From Dentipellis sp. KUC8613 (lineage: Eukaryota > Basidiomycota > Agaricomycetes > Russulales > Hericiaceae), in assembly GCA_002286715.1 (NCBI GenBank), contig NSJX01000007.1:602499-666498 (forward strand): DNA of 64,000 nucleotides, given 5' to 3'. The notes beneath the pieces are model-generated. The model searched no databases. It saw only the letters and a program-made list of their open reading frames with translations, and was not told where the DNA came from. The position numbers were made by a program, and so were the translations under genes. This document shows positions 23,344-33,812 of the stretch, one piece after another; positions within the stretch are counted from its first letter, which is position 1, and every line of letters starts with the position of its first letter.

Positions 23344-24952
23344 ATGATGAGTGCACGCAATCTCAATGAGTTGCATGCATATCCTTCACCGACAGGAGCT
23401 TTGGTTCGGCTTGAGGACGACAGCATAGCGAGGAATAAGGCCGTTGCGGTTGGAGATATTCCCAGAGGTACAGTCATCTTTTCGGATCCGGCTCTGATTA
23501 CTGCTCTACTTCCGGGGGAAAAGGGTGCGTACAACAAATTCTCTTGTCAGTTTCATAGTTCTAATGTCTCACTATCTGACACACATGGATCCAGGCAAAC
23601 GATGCGATTTCTGTCATACGAGCCGGACTGCCGATAAGGCCCTGTATAGATGCACAGGTTGCACTTCGTACTGGTACTGTGACTCTCATTGTTAGTCCGA
23701 AGCCACCGTGCATGCATCACAGAGCCGCTCATCAAATGCAGGCCAAAATCTGGCTTGGAAGGCCCATCATAGCCGTATCTGTCGGAACTATCCACGCTAT
23801 ATCGTCTCCCAAGACTACGACAGACTCCTGGCCCACGAGCGTGTCGATGCGGTCTTGCTCTCACACTTGATAGCTGGTTATTTCACGTCGAATGGGGATA
23901 CACATAACGCCCTTGACTCTCCGCAGGCGGAGACATTCATGTCGTTGCTTCCATCCATATCGCCGCCCAGCAAGGCGCTGCCTGTCTGCCCGCCATCAGC
24001 GATTCCTGAGGCCCAGCTGCTTGACTTGTTGTCGCGGTTCGGGAACAACAACTTCGTGGTCTCTTCGCACATGAACCCCTATGCACACGGTATCTTTCCA
24101 TTAGCAAGTCGTTTTTTCAATCACTCGTGCGTTCCCAATGCTGCAGCCAAGTACATCATGAAGGTCGGGGAGCCGGTCACCATGGCCGTCATAGCACTAC
24201 GAAACATCTCCGCGGGTGAAGAGGTATGACGAATATCACTGTCTCGATGCATCCACCTGTAACCATAGACCTTTGTTCAAGGTGTCGATACCATACCTTG
24301 ACCCGGCGTTACCGCTGGCAGACAGGCAGCGTGACTTGCAAATGTCGTACGGGTTCAGCTGTCGCTGCGCGCTCTGCGCTTTTCAGAAGCAAATCAGTAT
24401 CCCTGATGGATCGGTGAACTCGGAGTCCTTGATCAAGGCCACGAGACATCTACATGAATATACGGGTTGCGATCTTGCACACATGCCGGCGATGCTGGAA
24501 AAGCTACGAGATTACAACGACATCCCTGAGGACCTTTGGCCATTCTTTGACAGATCTGTCATCCCAGCTTTGTCAGAGCCGTTCAGTCAGGCATCTCACG
24601 ATGGCTCGTATGACGTGGCCCTGCGCACAGGCCAGACATTACTCGCGGTATATCTCTTAGTATACCCCCCAAATTTCCCTCAAACTGGTAATGCAATTTA
24701 TCATCTTGAGCTTCGAGGATGCTAATTTTCTAAATTATAGGCTTGCACGCATTAGAATTAGCAAAAACTACGTGGAATGCCTGCGTGTCTCAGGATATTA
24801 GCGAGGATGAAACAGCAAGACGCCGGCTTTTGGAAAACCTCCGATGGTACCTCGCGGTAGCTCGTGACATTCTTGGGGTGCTGGGGCCCGAGGGTGACGA
24901 AGGAGGGCCTTGGGAGGAAATAGGACTGCTGAACAGCCTCGTTGACGATTAA
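23344..24952 (+). CDS. SET domain protein with MYND zinc finger (SMYD-like)
   Basis: Putative protein lysine methyltransferase of the SMYD type, with a MYND finger inserted in a split SET domain. The N-terminal SET segment reads AVAVGDIPRGTVIFSDPALI. The MYND zinc finger follows as CDFCHTSRTADKALYRC, then CTGCTSYWYCDSHCQ, then H..H..IC, giving the expected Cys/His ligands. The catalytic SET core shows SRFFNHSCVPNAAAKYIMKV (NHSC cofactor loop) and ISAGEEVSIPYLDPALPL, followed by a cysteine-rich post-SET SCRCALC. A helical C-terminal region continues to LLNSLVDD with the stop at 24950-24952. Introns include one that splits GEE from VSIPY near 24222-24281 and one near 24688-24740. The start at 23344 or 23347 is chosen because similarity begins there; the frame is open further upstream. 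The substrate is unknown. Confidence 0.87.
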
Positions 24953-26244
24953 AGATGGCAGTTGACCTCGTGGAAAGCGTTTGACGACATTGCTGGCACC
25001 CGAAGTCGCCCCACGAAGTCGAAGCTACATAGCACCGTGCTTCATTCGGACTTGGTGGTGGCACTCGAAGTTGATTGGCTGGCGCCTTGATAAACACACG
25101 TTTGACATGCCATGCTGCATTCGTGTTCTGAGCACGCGCCTTCCGAAGCGTTGGAGCATCTCAAGTTCCTCCTTCCGACCGCAGTCAACGGTTCCACCTC
25201 TCCTGCTTTGACGCAATGGCCGCGATCACTCCCTGACTGCGGAGGACAGCATACCGTCATTGCCTCTGCTATGTTTACATGAACAATGTAGTGTTCTCCG
25301 TACATCCGAATTTGTTACTATTCTGGATGCCAGGAGCACCAAGGGCGCTCCGCCGTGCGCACTCCGACAGAATGGCAGTCTAAATTGGTTTGCTCCACGC
25401 GTCAGCACTTGGCTCTAACATACATCCCTACGGCGTTCAAAGCAGATGAAGCAAAGCCTTCCTTCCATGGCCACATGAACCAGTAACCGTTAATCACCGC
25501 GCAGGGATGATGGTCGTATGTTCACCTGATCTTGACGGCGGAAATAGAGCGGGAATTGCACCCGCTTGACAATCTCGTGACGGTTCCCCGACGATCCCAG
25601 TCGACCCAGTGCTCGAACAACGATCTAGCCTGCGAAAGAGCGGACATAATCTGTGACTCAAGGTCGCACGAATGAAGCCAGAGTAGCGGGTGCGCCACCG
25701 ACGTCCCGAGGCGCGCGCCTTAGCCCTCCCGACTTTACCCGATAAGGAAGGTGTTCAAGAATGACATTTCGTGCGCCCCACTGGCATCGCACGATCGCAA
25801 TCCCCGCATCGTTGATCTGTCGACTTCGGTCTCGGAGCGCCAATACGGCAGGACGACGCAGCCTCGATCCCCCGGCCTTCTTCGCAGCAATGTTCTGCGT
25901 AAATACGAGGACTACGATCTTCCGTTCAGCCGCTGACTGGACATCTTAGTGATCTCCCCTGGGAATTGGGACAGCATACCTGTGAGTCGCTCGTATTCCT
26001 TACCACAGAACATGTCAAATCCAAGAGTTCTAGTGGGCGCGTACACGTACGACGGCGTGAATTGGATGTCAGGACTTCTAAGTTGGGAGAAATCGGGGCC
26101 GGTGGCATTTTCGCCATAGCAGAAGCTTGTCTTGGCCGCTCCTTCGCATGAGGAATGTGACAATCTATTGCGACAGGCTGATACGTGAAGAGGCGTACTT
26201 ACCTCAGCCAGAGGAATCCCGTCGCCTTTTGCCTCTTGACCACC
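24953..26244. other. Gap of 1.3 kb with no recognised gene
   Basis: Only short unsupported frames occur, on both strands. The right end carries the promoter of the membrane-protein gene starting at 26245. I see no transposon ends, RNA gene or obvious repeat. Confidence 0.4.
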
Positions 26245-27871
26245 ATGTCCACGCGCCGCTCATTTCTATCATCCAGTGGACTACTTCCATCCTCTCCGAC
26301 AGAAGGAGACAATTTTGTCTCGCCGACTCCTATACATGCTCTGGAGGGTAGCACAATACCCTCAAGCACCGAACGGAAACCCCAGAAATCCAAGTTGCCT
26401 TGGAGGAGAAACAACAAATCGGTCGACGCGGGGGTCGTCATTTTCCTGTGCGCCCTGCTGTCGCTGTTGTTTATCGGGTGTCTTTGCTTCGCCTTCGTTG
26501 GCGGAAAAGACGAGGAACCATTCAATAAGTTATTAAATAACATTGCTGCCACTGAGCCCGGGGTAAGTCGGCTCTGACCGTCATAAAGATCCATGCGTTC
26601 GTTCGTCTGACCAATGTTGACTCGTTAGCTCGTTCTCGTCGGCGAGAACGTCGATGTCGACATTGACGAACCCTCGTTGACGGTGACGTGGTCACTCGTG
26701 AATTGTGGCGAAGGGTATCTTGATGGGTCTCAAGGTATCCACAGAAGCAACGCGTGCGGCATCCCCGATACCCCGTTGAAGATCTACGTGGATAAGTAAG
26801 TTCGATCATCCCGAAGTCATGACGGTGATCGCTGAAGTTGGCTTGTAGTAGTCCAGTGCCGGTGGCCAGCTTTGACCCGTCAAGTATTCCGCTTCTTCGT
26901 AACTCTGGGGCACGAAGAACGTAAGTTGATATACTTCATGAGATTATTAATGGCATCCGACCTGAAGGCACATTCTATTAGTATCCAATCCTTGACACAA
27001 TTCGATAGCGACCACGCGCTTGACGTTCCCGAAGCACGCTTATACCCCTTTGATGCCTACTCACTCTCAACCACACTTCATGCCTTGAATCCTACAACAA
27101 ACGAGACCGTTCTCATTCGCAAGCTGGTCACTATAGATGCGGTCTTCAGCTTTGATATCATTACCTCAGACGCCGAGACGTACACCCTACTGTCAAACGG
27201 CAGCCAAGTCCAGAGCCACGAAATTAGCATAACGGTTCGGAGGTCTTCGACGATGCGACTCTATGCGATGCTCATGTGGATTGCGAGCTGGATGCTAGCG
27301 CATGTCGTTATCGGCCAAGTGGTATTCGCCTTCAAAAGCAAAGACTCGGGGTCCATCTACGGCTACGGCATTGTCAACTTGGTGATCTTGTTCACAATAC
27401 CGCAGTTGAGAAATTCGATGCCAGATGCTCCTGGATTCGACGGTAAGTTTGAGTGGTTCGAAGCGCTCCCAGTCTTGTATTCTGACATGCGGGCTTATCC
27501 CTCTAGGCATTTTGTTAGGTACGGAAAGTCAGGGTTTCGTTGATACCATGCCTTGAACTCACGCGATAGTAGATGCCATTGGATTTTTTCCACAGATGGT
27601 GTCTTGCGGCCTCTGTGCAGTGATCTTACTTGTGCTCGCTGCCGTGAGGGAGTTAGACTTACAGCAAGCAGAGCTCCAGGAAACACCACCGAACCTGCGC
27701 ATCTGGACACCAGAGCCGAGCTCGCCAAATACATCAGTGAGCGATGGATGGACGTCTTCGGATACTCTGATATCTGCCAGTCCCATAACGCCGAGATTCC
27801 GCAAGTTGAGCAGCGACTTCCGACCAGGGCTGCATTCTCCAGAAAATTTTGCCCTATTCGACGAGCAGTAG
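26245..27871 (+). CDS. Multi-pass membrane protein, probably DUF4436 family
   Basis: I recognise the architecture but not a function. The start at 26245 lies in a CACCATGTC context. A 70-residue polar N-tail is followed by a membrane segment VVIFLCALLSLLFIGCLCFA. A long extracytoplasmic part follows, with VGENVDVDIDEPSLTVTWSL, SPVPVASFDPSSIPLLR and PEARLYPFDAYSLSTTLHAL. Three more hydrophobic segments come next: LYAMLMWIASWMLAHVVIGQ, YGIVNLVILFTIPQLRNSMP and MVSCGLCAVILLVLAAVREL. The layout of one N-terminal helix, a beta-rich domain with a YPFD motif, and three C-terminal helices fits the DUF4436 membrane family common in basidiomycetes. A Ser/Pro-rich cytosolic tail ends SPENFALFDEQ with TAG at 27869-27871. 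Introns lie near 26563-26628, 26796-26850, 26918-26980 and 27444-27595. The family name is moderately certain. Confidence 0.7.
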
Positions 27872-28341
27872 GCCTTCTTTCAAGATGGCTCCCGCGATTC
27901 CTTCTAATCTTTGTTCGCCAGTGATCAACAAGAGTTTTCGACTCCGAGGTCTTCAATGGACACAGTCAATTCGGATGGTCATTTCTCAGAGATTGCCCTA
28001 TCTCGGCCGCTGTCAGTGGGCTAGACGTGGGACATTTAGGATACGGATGCTCAAAGCGTCAATTGTACATACCTGTGTATACCCCAGAATTTTTTGCAGA
28101 TTACACATTCGTGAATGAAGCTGTGCGCTGGGCGGCGAATGTCGGGGTGCGGGGCGCGCGGGGCGGCGACGGGGACGTCGGCCGGGACGCGGGTGGCCCG
28201 GAATGGACATCAGCCACTGAGGCACGTGCCCGTGCCGCACCGACACCGTGCCGAAAGGACAAGTCGGCACGCGCCTGAGCGAACCGCTCGCTCATCGACA
28301 TCCTCCAACCCCGCGCTTCTCCATCTCTTTCTATCACCACC
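27872..28341. other. Intergenic region upstream of TAM41
   Basis: 470 bp holding the 3' end of the DUF4436-like gene and the TAM41 promoter. A GC-rich patch occurs at about 28130-28200. No gene or repeat is supported. Confidence 0.4.
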
Positions 28342-29703
28342 ATGTTGTCTGCCGCTGCACGCTCTTCGCGCTCCCGCCTAATTCTTTCTCGTTTTACTGC
28401 CCGCTCGTTATCTACCGAAACCGTCGCAAGCGCCTCTACAGACCCGGCACCTCCTCCCCCTCCTGCAAAGCACCCCGCACCCAAAACCCGTTCGCGGTTG
28501 TCGCCCGCGCCACGCCCTGCAATCTCTCACAGGAGACAAGTTTCGCCGCAGCTTCCGCCGACCTTTGGGCAAAACCAGCTTCTTCCGGTATCCAACACCA
28601 CTCGTGCTCTCCTTGAGAGCATTGTTGCCGACTTCGACGCGCCTATACGCTATGCATTCGCGTATGGATCTGGTGTTTTCGAGCAAGATGGCTACGTCCC
28701 AGACCCGAAAGGCCCGATGCTAGACTTTATGTTCGCGGTCACATACCCTCAGCACTTCCATTCAATTAACATGAATCAGCATCCCAATCATTACCCACTG
28801 CACGCGCGTATGCTCGGCTCTTCATTCGTCACGAAAGTCCAAGAGATCGGTCCAGGAGTATGGTTTAATGCCTTCGTGAAGACGAAGGGTGTAGTGAGTG
28901 CTATTCTCCTACATCTATACCGCGTCTAAGCGAGTACGGCTAGACCATCAAATACGGCGTGACCACAGTCGACAACCTGTGTTCCGATCTGTTGAACTGG
29001 AACTCGCTATATCTCGCCGGGCGAATGCACAAGCCTTTGCGTATCATCAAGGACGAGCCGCGCGTCCGCCTTACGCAACAAGTCAATCTTGTGTCCGCCA
29101 TCCGCGCAGCTATCCTTATTCTGCCAGAATCTTTCAGCGAGACGCAGTTGTTCGAGACGATCGCGGGCATCTCGTACTCGGGAGACCCCCGCATGGTCCT
29201 CCCGGCAGAGAACCGCGGCAAAGTCGGCAACATCGTGCGGAAGCAGCGCGAGCAATTCCGGGAGCTGTACTACCGTCTGGTGGTTGGGCTGCCTGGTGTG
29301 CACTGGCCGAGCTGGTCGACGACTATCCGGCAAGACGTCAGTCCGCAGGCACGCGCTGCACATCTGAGGAAGCTCCCCTCAAATCTGCTCGCTAAGATCA
29401 GATACCAGTACCAGAGGGAATGGTCTATTCCGGATAACGAAATGGCGGAAAATGCGACGTGGATGAAAATTGCCGGCGATGAGAAGCTTCCCCTCGTCCT
29501 GCACGAAGGTATGTCTTAATCCTTCTGCTGGTCTCCCCTGATGTTGAAATTTCCGTGTAGAAATGAGCGGGATTGTTCGTTATCCTGCAACTATCCAGTC
29601 GTTGAAAGGCATCGTCAGCGGCGGCCTTATCACCAGTGCACGATACAGCGCAGAGAAGGTTGGCAAATGGTGGAGAGGTTCGAAGCAGACGCCGTCGCAA
29701 TGA
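28342..29703 (+). CDS. TAM41: Mitochondrial phosphatidate cytidylyltransferase TAM41
   Basis: Tam41 (Mmp37) makes CDP-diacylglycerol from phosphatidate and CTP on the matrix side of the inner mitochondrial membrane, the first step toward cardiolipin. The N-terminus MLSAAARSSRSRLILSRFTA is Arg/Ser-rich without acidic residues, a typical import presequence. The nucleotidyltransferase core shows IRYAFAYGSGVFEQDGY and PMLDFMFAVTYPQHFHSINM, followed by NPNHYPLHAR-type residues (HPNHYPLHARMLGSSFV). After the intron near 28892-28943 come IKYGVTTVDNLCSDLLNWN and LYLAGRMHKPLRII, family hallmarks. The C-terminus is IQSLKGIVSGGLITSARYSA ending KQTPSQ with TGA at 29701-29703. A last intron lies near 29509-29561. 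The start in CACCATG context opens directly into the presequence. It appears complete at about 415 residues. Confidence 0.93.
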
Positions 29704-30422
29704 TCAGACTTCGGCATGTTCGTTCACTTTCATCCTCAGATTCCTCACTTGAATCACCTAGATCTGCATCACTGGATATTATCATCGCTGGACAGAGGGT
29801 TGGACTGTTGTTCACATTGTAGCCTTTATACAATCATCTATTTAGTGTAAATTCCGCGAGACGGCACCACATATCTATCTAGAATACACTACACCTCATA
29901 CTTCTTTGCTTTCGAGACGTGGGATTGCACTGGCCTCGATCGAGCAGGTCCGATGCTGATTCGACATGGTTGTCAAGAGGGAACGTGTTTGGTCGTACCC
30001 CAGGCACTCTTGGTTCGAAGTGCAGTCCTTCTTCGTACCGTGCATCGACGACGCGCCCGACCAGTCTCAACAAGCATGCAATTGGAGTCTTGTCCTTTGA
30101 GAGTGAAGAGCTGAGTGGGTTTGCGTCTTCGACGTTGTGGAAACGCGGTGGGTATAAGCAGGGAGTGGCCGAGGTCCGGAAGATGATCCTAAAGCAAGCG
30201 GATGTTGAGGATGAGCCGCTCATCTCTTTCTTCCGAGTGTCCTTCTACTGCCCGTGTCTGCGCTCGTCCCTGTCTCTTTCTTTCACTTCCCAACTAACAC
30301 AGAGGCCCGGATTGCTGCTGACTGTTGTTCTTCTCCTGTTTCATAGTTATTGACGCGCTTTTCGACCGCTCATCCGACCTTCTTTCTACCAATACCTATA
30401 CCTTTGTTCCGTTCAAGCACAC
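29704..30422. other. Intergenic region upstream of the NDPK-like gene
   Basis: About 720 bp. A plus-strand frame at 29919-30353 has no family similarity. The segment just before 30423 is pyrimidine-rich, typical of a fungal transcription start. Nothing else is supported. Confidence 0.4.
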
Positions 30423-32101
30423 ATGTCTCTCGAAGTATTCATCCCAGCTCAGCACAACAACGGGCATCGCTCGGCATCTGCGTCCCCGCTCGCAACTCCC
30501 AAGTCTCCCATGATGAACCCAACGCGAACCGTGGCTATAATCAAACACCATGCACTCGATCACCGGTTTGAGATTGAGCACCGGATCGCAGAATCTAGTT
30601 TCGAAGTGCGTCCTTATTTCCGATTAGCTCAGGGCAGGCTGGGGCACTGACAGCTTCGCTACCGCCATGCTAGATTGTCAAGGAACGTCAGATGGAATTC
30701 GATGTCGAGACGGACCCGGATACCCTATTTGAGCTCTTCGGAGAAGACGCAGCGTCCTTTGCCGAGTGCGTGTCCTCCCATATTCAGTTTTTTCTGCCTC
30801 ATGCCCTTATCACCCCCACGTTGTGCAGGGGCCCTGTATGGGTTTATGTTCTCGAGCGCCGACGTGCCATCGAGGTCTGGCAAACCCTCATGGGCGACCC
30901 CGACCCTGCAGTAGCCACTCAACAATCTCCCCGCTCTCTCCGCGCTTTATACGGACTTTCGAAATCTCAGAACGCCGTCATGGGCTCTCCGGACACTGAG
31001 ACTGCTGAGATACAGATCGCATCCCTCTTCGTGTCATCCCCACCCTTCCCTGCCACTGAGTTCCCGCAACCCGATGACTTGTCCATTCATAACCTGGACA
31101 TCGCGAATGCTCAGGCAAATGGCTTAGACAGGGTACCTGGAGCCTCGGAGCGCGTCGGCTACGCGCATTCCTCTGCGAAATCTGGCAGAAGCAGCACCGC
31201 GAACGAGAGCGGCAAATCCGGATTCCGCGCTCGCTCTATTCCCTCTACACATGCAGTCCCCAGCATTGCCCCGCGTACTACACGCGCTGCCGACCTACGC
31301 GCTGGTATACTCACCGACAAATCTGATCGCGAGCGCGGACCTCGCGTGGCACCCACCAAAGAGGAGATGAAGCAGATTTTCATGGACGTGCCCGGACATA
31401 AACGCTCCGAGACTATTGCTGTTGCGTCGACCGCACCACCTGTCGTGGCCCCGCGCATGACACGTGCGGCCTCCTTGCGTCTGGGACAGAAGCCCGCCCC
31501 GTCTCCTAGGCGGCCCAAGACAGCCGATGTCAACGCGGATAAGGCGACCTTTGATGGTGTTCCCGGCCATAAGCGTCGAGAGACGATTGCCGTGGCCAGC
31601 ACGAAGGCACCTACTGTTGCACCGAGATTGAACAAGAGTGCTGCCCTTCGGCAGACGAAAGATGCCGCGCCACCTTCTTCGTTCATGTGTAGGTGATCTT
31701 GTGATGTCAATTTATGACCATGCTCAAGGTTTCCAATGTATCTTCTAGTCCGCGGGCCCTCGACGCAGCGTCACCCGACATTGTCCCGTAGTTCTTCCCA
31801 GACGCAGTTGTCCTCTCGTCCGCCTTCGGCTCAGTCTGTTGCGTCACCATCGTCAACGAGTCGTCGTACACCCTCGCGCACTGCATCCAACCCTCCTCCT
31901 CGCCCTGCCAGCTCGGCCGGACGTTCCACCCGTCCACCTAGCAGCGCGGCAACAGCATCACCCACCCCGGCCAAGCCACGCCCGCGCCCCACCAGTCTGC
32001 AGGCTCCCACTATGGCCCCTCGACAGAATAAGAGTGCAATGCTGAGAGCTGCGAAGATGGCGGGGACGCCGACCAGCACCAAGAAGCCCGTCTTCGTCTA
32101 G
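30423..32101 (+). CDS. Nucleoside diphosphate kinase-like protein lacking the catalytic histidine, with repeat tail
   Basis: Residues about 35-190 form an NDPK fold. They read TVAIIKHHALDHRFEIEHRI, SSFEIVKERQMEFDVETDP, LFELFGEDAASFAE, GPVWVYVLERRRAIEVWQTL, then PRSLRALYG and NAVMGSPDTETAEIQIASLF. In active NDPKs the last block is N-x-x-H-G-S-D-S, where His is phosphorylated; here Met takes its place and SDS reads SPD. The entry motif IKPD is IKHH. The protein is therefore unlikely to be a kinase and may bind nucleotide or act as a scaffold. A 280-residue disordered tail follows, with a motif of the form APRxxRxAxLR repeated four times and a PGHKRxETIAVAST unit twice. Introns lie at about 30606-30674, 30767-30829 and 31691-31749. 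It ends STKKPVFV with TAG at 32099-32101. A usual NDPK is about 150 residues; this is about 480. Confidence 0.85.
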
Positions 32102-32494
32102 ATACTGTCAAATATGGGGGAGACATGGCCCTCTATTCATATATCCTGCGCAGGCGCTCTCCTTTTTGCTTTATTGATACTTTATCGGCAGCGTTCCCGT
32201 CCACTGCATGCTGTATATACTCGCATCTAGTGCTTGTTTTCCGAGCGTTCGTTCGCGAATTATGCTTCTCTTGTTGATTTTTTTTGATGATCTCGAGCCA
32301 TATAGGGGCTTCCGCGTCGACTTTCTTTTGGTTCCATATCCCAATTATGCACCTACATATCTTGGATTCAATGTATCATGCTGTACTATCAAACGTGGCG
32401 GATGGTTCCTTCGTGAGTCGCGAAGCTGTAGCGCTCGATTATATGGGTGCATGAGAAATGAACATTATACATACTAAATAAATAAGCTAGTGAC
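32102..32494. other. Intergenic, AT-rich
   Basis: Just under 400 bp downstream of the NDPK-like gene, probably its 3' UTR and terminator followed by spacer. No gene is supported. Confidence 0.4.
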
Positions 32495-32626
32495 AAGTTC
32501 CCGTCTGGCTCAGTCGGAAGAACAGGTCATCTAGTGATGCCTCTGACTCGTGAAAGCGAGCCAATGATATGCGCTCGCTAATGTCATATGACCCCCTGGG
32601 TTCGAGCCTCACGTGAATCGTTTTTT
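32495..32626 (+). repeat. Degenerate tRNA-like element (SINE head or tRNA pseudogene)
   Basis: TGGCTCAGTCGGAAGAAC at 32506-32523 matches a tRNA A box and D-arm, with one change in the D-stem. GGGTTCGAGCCTCACGT at 32598-32614 matches a B box and T-arm, close to Lys/Met tRNAs. A run of six T at 32621-32626 follows and would terminate RNA polymerase III. The A and B boxes are about 90 bp apart, longer than in a plain tRNA. The middle contains a 7 bp hairpin (AGCGAGC / GCTCGCT, about 32555-32579). The sequences where the acceptor stem should be do not pair. It is therefore not a functional tRNA, but a tRNA-derived SINE or a decayed tRNA is likely. Confidence 0.5.
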
Positions 32627-32866
32627 ATTCTTGAGTTATCCCTACCTTCATATTTACCGACATTGTGCCCCGATAAACCAAGCTGTAGCAAGTAATGTAT
32701 CGGTACTCAACGAGGATCTGCACATGTAGGTGTGGGTCTTCTGCTTGATTTGAGGTGATTCTGTCAAGCCGCGCTGTATAAGTCGGAGTCTGTCGGAGCC
32801 GCCCGTTATGACGCGGCTGGTCGGCCTGCCTAGTGCCGCCAGGCCTCGTAAGTCGACCGACTGCAA

Positions 32867-32897
32867 GTACTACTATCGTGTAACGGGAAGTGGAACG
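32867..32897 (+). repeat. Left terminal inverted repeat of the MITE
   Basis: This 31 bp copy matches the reverse complement of 33547-33577 exactly by direct reading. Confidence 0.85.
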
Positions 32898-33546
32898 TGA
32901 CCTAGAAGTGGAACGCCGCCGCATTTCTGTTGCTGCACAACAACTTCATAACCTCTCCTCTTCTCAATTTAAGAACAGTTGGGGATTTATGCATGGTATC
33001 TCTCGAAAATTTGGCTGTGTGATTGGGCAACATCTGCGAGCATGAAAAATAGAACGACGCGAAATACGGGAAGTGGAACGCGGTGATATGTCAATTCTGG
33101 GCTCAATTCAAATCGAAAAAATACGAGAAAAACAGAGGTGCAGTATACGTCTTTTGAACGTGTATCTGTCGCATTTTCAAGGCGGAAATGCCGCAAGTGG
33201 TCGGTAGAGTCGGAGAACACTTTATGAGCAGTCTGTCTGTGACAACTTTCCTTTCAAAGCCAGCCGGCATTGTGCGGCGACGCAGGCATTGAGCCGTTGC
33301 CGAGTGCGGCATCCTCTGACAGAGCGTGACTGATTGTGACGTTCCGCTTGCCCTCGCAGTGGAGGTATCGCAGAAAGACCCCCTTCGTCGGCATCTCTCT
33401 GGCACGTACACAGTCCCTCCAAAAAAATTGAAAGTTTGCCATACATGAACTCTACATTTGCTTCTAAGTGAATACCAAGTGTATAGATCTAGGACATCCA
33501 AGATGAAGTCACAAACTCGAGTGTTCCACTTCTAAGTAGTACGGAT

Positions 33547-33577
33547 CGTTCCACTTCCCGTTACACGATAGTAGTAC
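33547..33577 (-). repeat. Right terminal inverted repeat of the MITE
   Basis: Exact inverted partner of the left terminal repeat. The flank continues CATCAATCACC outside the element. Confidence 0.85.
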
Positions 33578-33812
33578 CATCAATCACCACAGGATTTCTG
33601 CCCGTTGCCTCGAGACACAATCATAAAACCCATCAGGCGGCTGCCCAGACGTGTTTCATCGTGTCGTCGCCGTAGTTCCAGCCTTTTTTACCGGTATACT
33701 CTCGCCAAGGCTCAAGTTGTAGTATAAATTGCAGGCCGACTTGTGGTCCTTTCTTAACGTCTCCAGGATTATCGCCTCGCCCAACCGTCCAGTGTCATTT
33801 CTCGAAATCGCC

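Larger units (their letters stand above)
32867..33577. mobile_element. Nonautonomous DNA transposon (MITE-like) with 31 bp terminal inverted repeats
   Basis: The left end 32867-32897 and the right end 33547-33577 are perfect 31 bp inverted repeats, beginning GTACTACTATCGTGTAACGG and ending in AGTGGAACG. A further 12 bp inner pair (TAGAAGTGGAAC) lies at 32903-32914 and, inverted, at 33523-33534. The core AAGTGGAACG recurs inside near 33070. If the outermost TA on each side is the target duplication, the element starts with CTACTATCG, as expected for Tc1/mariner-like elements. The 711 bp interior encodes no transposase, so the copy would need an enzyme in trans. The perfect termini suggest fairly recent insertion. 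It lies about 235 bp upstream of the flavin monooxygenase ATG. Confidence 0.8.

Noticed and set aside
32495..32626. Functional tRNA gene
   Set aside because: The acceptor-stem halves do not pair and the A-to-B box distance is too long, so only a tRNA-like element is claimed.
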